From NCBI GenBank assembly GCA_964415395.1, contig CAYPZU010000010.1, positions 1 through 43,640 of the forward strand: a DNA stretch of 43,640 nucleotides, read 5' to 3'. The position numbers and the translations under genes were made by a program. Each line of letters starts with the position of its first letter. Position 1 is the first letter of the stretch. This document shows, piece by piece, positions 39,701 to 43,640 of this stretch. This DNA is from CAYPZU01 sp964415395 (GTDB lineage: Bacteria > Chlamydiota > Chlamydiia > Chlamydiales > SM23-39). Below the pieces are notes generated by a model. It worked only from the letters and a program-made list of their open reading frames with translations. It searched no databases and was not told the origin of the DNA.

Positions 39701-41332
39701 ATGGCAATTCAGGCGATCGAGAGAGTCCCTGCGCCGCGCCCTCTAACGCTCGAAGAGAAACAGGAAGTGGCGCAGCATGTCCACAGAGCCTATTCTCTAG
39801 ATCCAAAAAGAATCGAATACAGAGACCAACTCAAAGTCCTTGTCGTCCGCCCTTCCGAAAGATCGATTCTTCGAAAATATTTTGGCCGAGGCGAAATCAT
39901 TTTCGCCTACGCCACCTCGAAAGATGTTTGGTATCCTGCGCCCAATCTTCTCCAGAATCCAGGCCAAGGAACTGCGATCTATTTTTCCGAGTGCCCGCGC
40001 AAATACGATCCCGACGAACCGAGATGGATCCCTTCGGAGGATCGACGAGGGCGTAAGTATCTCCTGGTTCCCGCGTTCAAAAGTTCATACGTCCCCGTAT
40101 GCCAAGGAACAGATCCTGCACTTGGGAACTGGCTGGCTGCCGATTCGCAGATTAAAACAGTTTACGATGCCTATTGCTACCGGCATCCAGCGATGGATGG
40201 GGTTGATTATGCCGCACACGGTTTCAAGCTGCTCCAAGGGAGAATCTGGTGGCCAGTAACAAATGGGAATTTCAAGGCGACATTCCATCGGATCAGGGAT
40301 CCCTATTTCGAAGGCTATAGGCATTTGTTTGTCCCTGAAGACGAACGTGCTGAAGAATTGAATCGGTTGGGGATCGCAGCTGCGGGGGCTGCTGGAGCTG
40401 CCGCAGGAGGGATGGCGGCTGCCGGAGTTGCGGCGAATATGGCTCATCTAGCCATTCGGCCTGATTATGAGGCAATCCGCGTTGCAAGAGCTCAAGACAG
40501 GCGGGATCGGGAAATTGCCAAGCAAAAACCGGTGATCGAAGCCTTGAACCTCCAAGACAGCTCTGATTTAACAGATGAAATCATCACGGCGATACAGACT
40601 CAAGCTCCTCTCGAAACCATCCAGGATCTCATCCGCAGCTATCCAGAAATCCACCTTTATCCAGAGCATCGAGGGAAAGCGGCGATCAAGGCGGCCATCT
40701 TCAGAAAAACAGCCTATCTGGAGTTGATTTTGAATACAGGTCCTATTTTTGCAGAAGCGCGAGGAGCTGCAGTGATTGAAGCAGCAAACCAAGGCGACAT
40801 CCCAACGCTGGAAATCCTAATGAGAGGAAATGGAGCCATTCCCGACGAAGCCTACGGACAGGCTGTAATCCGAGGAGCAAAATTCGACAATCCCGAGCTT
40901 CTCGAACTTCTTCTTCGCAGAGAAGCGCTCCCTCAAGATCGGGGACAGGCTGTTGTCGATGCGGTCGCTCGGGGATCAACCCGAACCGTCCTCACGATTC
41001 TTGCTAGCGGCTCGATATCAACCGAGAAGAGAGGCGAGGCGGCGATTGCAGCCTGCAGTAAAGAATTGAACCTTCTTCAGGCACTTTTGAATCACGGCCC
41101 TATTCTCAAAGACGACCGGGGCAAAGCCGTAATTGAAGCCTCGCTTCACGGGAAAACGGAACATGCGAAGCTTCTCCTGGCGCAAAGAGACTCAATTACG
41201 CCAGAACACCGGGGGGAAGCGCTTCTATTGGCAGCCAGGATGAGGAACAGGGATCTCGCCACAATCCTGCAAGAAAGTGGCCCCGTTGCGCCTCTTCTTT
41301 TGGATGAAGCAGCAAGGCTATTCCATGCATAA
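39701..41332 (+). CDS. Protein with degenerate ankyrin-like repeats, 543 aa
   Basis: The N-terminal 220 residues are an unknown domain (KYFGRGEIIFAYATSKDVWY). An Ala/Gly stretch (GAAGAAAGGMAAAGVAA) follows at about 227-245. From about 320 on there are seven units of 29-31 residues built on RGxAVIxAA...LxxLL...GxI: for example RGAAVIEAANQGDIPTLEIL and RGQAVVDAVARGSTRTVLTI. These resemble ankyrin helix-turn-helix repeats but lack the usual TPLH and are shorter than 33. Such repeats bind proteins and are common in effectors of intracellular bacteria. A target is not visible. Confidence 0.75.
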   Translation: MAIQAIERVPAPRPLTLEEKQEVAQHVHRAYSLDPKRIEYRDQLKVLVVRPSERSILRKYFGRGEIIFAYATSKDVWYPAPNLLQNPGQGTAIYFSECPRKYDPDEPRWIPSEDRRGRKYLLVPAFKSSYVPVCQGTDPALGNWLAADSQIKTVYDAYCYRHPAMDGVDYAAHGFKLLQGRIWWPVTNGNFKATFHRIRDPYFEGYRHLFVPEDERAEELNRLGIAAAGAAGAAAGGMAAAGVAANMAHLAIRPDYEAIRVARAQDRRDREIAKQKPVIEALNLQDSSDLTDEIITAIQTQAPLETIQDLIRSYPEIHLYPEHRGKAAIKAAIFRKTAYLELILNTGPIFAEARGAAVIEAANQGDIPTLEILMRGNGAIPDEAYGQAVIRGAKFDNPELLELLLRREALPQDRGQAVVDAVARGSTRTVLTILASGSISTEKRGEAAIAACSKELNLLQALLNHGPILKDDRGKAVIEASLHGKTEHAKLLLAQRDSITPEHRGEALLLAARMRNRDLATILQESGPVAPLLLDEAARLFHA

Positions 41333-41352
41333 AATCAACCCCAGGACTTAAC

Positions 41353-43601
41353 ATGGCAGCGTCAGCGCAAAAAACTTCTCTTGATGGCTCTGGAGCCGAT
41401 TCTGCCCTCTCTCTACAACTTCCTCCAGCCCCCTCTCATTCCTCGACTGTTCTTAAAATCCGTCATCAGGTTGGGGGCGATGGGCTGGTAGCTGTAAAAG
41501 AACTTCGGACCAGCCACACTTCGCTTGGCGCAGCCAGATTCCAGATTCTGGAAATGAGACCTCTTACCGCACATCAATACAACGAATTCGCTCAACGAGC
41601 GCAACTGCCAGGTAAGTCCGATCCCGGGCCTATCAACGAAGAAGAAATCATTAGCCAAGTCTCCGGAAGCCAGCCTCTTTTGCCGCGAGGAGTGCCTAAA
41701 GATGCTTCTATCACTACGGCTGTGCGAGTNNNNNNNNNNATCACAAAGTGGGAAGCGATGGGCTCGTGTTAACGAATCAACTCCGCGCAGCCCACGCTGG
41801 TTTGCCCGCTCCCCGGTTTACAATCCAGGGTCAAAGAGATTTCATGCGGTCGGAATACGAAGCTCTGCTGCAGCAGGCAAGAGGAGTCGGCAAACCAGCT
41901 GTCGATCCACTCAAAGAACTTTTCGAACGAAACCCTCTTCTCGCCAGAACTCTCGGAAAACCTACACCTCAGCACCAATCGGAAACTGAGCAGCTGGTTG
42001 GAAAGACAATAGCTTTGCCGCCTCCTCAACCTCCAGCAGAAAAAGAGTTCGATTTCAAACTCCCTCCGGACGACGGAGAAGCCGTTTTCGATTTTGCAAA
42101 CTGGGCAAGAGAAAGCGGGATCTGGGACGGGCGTCCGGTTACGCTGGAAAACGCCGCGCAATTTCAAGAGCAGCTCGCAGAGAGGATTCTCCGCTTACTT
42201 GGATCGCAAGATCCCATGAGTCCTGAATTCGAAAAGCTGGCATCCAGGTTAGCCTGGGCGGGCGCTGGACTGGATGATCAATTCAATTTGGCCGCCGACA
42301 TCCAGGCGCTTCACATTTACCGCGACGGATCTGTCATCCAGGTCGGACTCTGGAGAGAACTCGGGAAAGCAGCCTCTCGAATCGGCCGGTTTGTAAAGGA
42401 TCACAAAAAAGAAATCCTGATTGGAGCTGCCGTCGTCGCAGTCGTAACGACCGTCGTGGTAGTCGCTGTTTGTTCCGGAGGGACTGCCGCCAGCGCCGCA
42501 GCCGCAAGCGGAGGAGCTCTCCTCGAGGGACTCAATCAAGCCGACAGCAAGCCCGGCGAGCCCAAGCCTGCACCTCCGAGCGCCCCCCTTCCTGAGCCCG
42601 CTTTGCCTACGGAGGCGGCCCCTGTACAGGAAAAGCCCGCAGACCCACCCCCTCCCAGCCAGGCAGTCTTCCAGGAAAACGGCGTCCTTCTCGGCGGCGA
42701 GTTCTTTTCCTACCGCGATATTCTCCAGAAAATCCATCTAGAAGAGATGCTCCAGGCGAATGCTGCGGGATTTCCTCAACCCGCGCTTCTCCCTCCACCC
42801 GAGGCTTCCCAGCAGCCGCCTTCACAAACCTATCCGGAAAAATCGTGGTTCGCTACATTTCTCGAACAGGTCGGATCGGATGAACTTGCAGCCAGCGAGC
42901 CGCAGCCGCCCCAAAATAGATTTCCGATCGCTTTTGCAACTCCGGGATCCAGAGACGCTGCCTTTCGAATCGGAGGGATCAATGGAATGGATACCTCCTT
43001 CGACGGCGCCCAGTCGCACGCCAGCTATATCGCCAGCTTTTCGCAAGGCAAAAGCGTCGATTGGATTTATAACCACACAAATGGGAAAGCGGCAGATATG
43101 GCCGAGATCTTCACGATGAATTATCTTGGCGTCTCCCCCAACACCTCGAGAGAGCTCCAAAAGAACTGGACCGCGTTCCATGAATCCAATAAAGAACACC
43201 CCCATGCAAAATATTTGCATTTTTGCCATAGCCAGGGAGCGATCCATACTCGCAACGCCCTGGCGAGACTCCCCCAGGAAATCCGCAACCGTGTTATTGT
43301 GGTAGCGATCGCACCAGCAGCCATTGTGCCTGACGAGATATGTTATAGATCATTTAATTACGCCAGCAAAAGAGACCCTGTTCCGTACGGAGCTTTAGTC
43401 CACGCAAGCGGATTAGATACCAATGAATTCAACACCTCCACTCTTGTAGAAAAAACCCTTCAAGACTTCAGCCAACTCATGGTCTTAGACCCTCACACGG
43501 ATGCTCCCTTGTTCGACCATGATTTCCAAAGCCCTACTTTTGCAGACACAATTCAAAAACATATACATGAATACCTTAGTACTAGGGGGCAATACGAATG
43601 A
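41353..43601 (+). CDS. DUF687-family chlamydial protein, hydrolase-like (spans gap)
   Basis: Two reading segments, 41353-41729 and 41740-43601, are one gene: a repeated unit, HQVGGDGLVAVKELRTSHTS before the gap and HKVGSDGLVLTNQLRAAHAG after it, joins them if the true gap is 2 or 5 bases (2 modulo 3). Then come a helical region, a long hydrophobic segment (about 42409-42530, ILIGAAVVAVVTTVVVVAVC), a Pro-rich linker, and the DUF687 domain (IGGINGMDTSFDGAQSHASY, EIFTMNYLGVSPNTSREL). Within it FCHSQGAIH carries a nucleophile-elbow-like Ser (43230-43232), with Asp (43374) and His (43518) in plausible triad order. DUF687 is known only from chlamydiae and has no assigned function. Confidence 0.8.
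41730..41739. other. Assembly gap inside the DUF687 gene
   Basis: Ten N. The frames on each side differ by one relative to a 10-base gap, while the tandem domain homology requires them to be continuous. Confidence 0.9.
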
Positions 43602-43640
43602 AAACTTCTCTAGCATTTATTTTAGCTGTTTTCCTCTGCG
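43598..43640 (+). CDS. Start of an exported protein (partial)
   Basis: ATG 43598 overlaps the DUF687 stop (ATGA). The 14 visible residues, MKTSLAFILAVFLC, look like the start of a Sec signal peptide, perhaps of a lipoprotein if the cysteine is the lipobox. It is the fifth gene of the operon; the rest lies outside the window. Confidence 0.65.
   Translation, partial: MKTSLAFILAVFLC

Overview
The window most likely comes from an environmental chlamydia (phylum Chlamydiota, Parachlamydiales-type, obligate intracellular). Three things point there. A gene at the right end matches the chlamydia-restricted DUF687 family. Several gene neighbourhoods recall chlamydial ones: holA next to a tetrapyrrole-methylase-family gene, hemW next to a small acidic coiled-coil gene and sucA, and a plant-type fabI near a Cof hydrolase. 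There are also several lineage-specific proteins with one hydrophobic hairpin and low-complexity tails, which look like host-directed proteins. The sequence is a draft scaffold with four N runs (15553-15562, 22578-22587, 27603-27702, 41730-41739), and at least two of them break real genes.

Layout. 1-5.0 kb: a truncated unknown gene, an adenylate-kinase-like enzyme and a 1049-residue coiled-coil/membrane protein. 5.3-6.4 kb: a small iron-sulfur cluster of genes (coiled-coil peptide, 2Fe-2S ferredoxin, DUF1858-IscA fusion). 6.5-9.3 kb: a toxin-antitoxin island, visibly more AT-rich than its flanks, carrying an AbiE module with an unlisted 37-codon gene between antitoxin and toxin, and an MNT-HEPN pair whose HEPN gene has a premature stop. 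Near-identical 25-bp direct repeats bound this island. 9.3-14.5 kb: the overlapping sucA-sucB-lpd operon for 2-oxoglutarate dehydrogenase. 14.9-24.9 kb: housekeeping genes (hemW, slyD-like, methylase, holA, osmC, parA, fabI, cof) with small unknown genes and a strongly structured intergenic element.

25.1-29.4 kb: two paralogous membrane proteins with long Ala-Pro tracts, one ending in an RGG box, then a FliO-like protein, an unknown membrane protein and an NfeD-like protein. 29.5-36.1 kb: hemL, and divergently tamA-tamB for outer-membrane protein assembly. 36.1-37.3 kb: a modular hairpin repeat and a helical unknown. 37.4-43.6 kb: a tightly packed five-gene operon of lineage-specific proteins, including a protein with about seven ankyrin-like repeats and a DUF687 protein with a hydrolase-like HSQG motif.

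The strongest candidates for something undescribed are the three-gene AbiE operon with its operator-like repeats, the RGG-tailed membrane protein, the five-gene effector-like operon, and the cloverleaf-shaped intergenic element at 20605-20683. Functions of recognised families are established knowledge. Effector roles, island mobility and the operator assignment are inferences from sequence layout alone.
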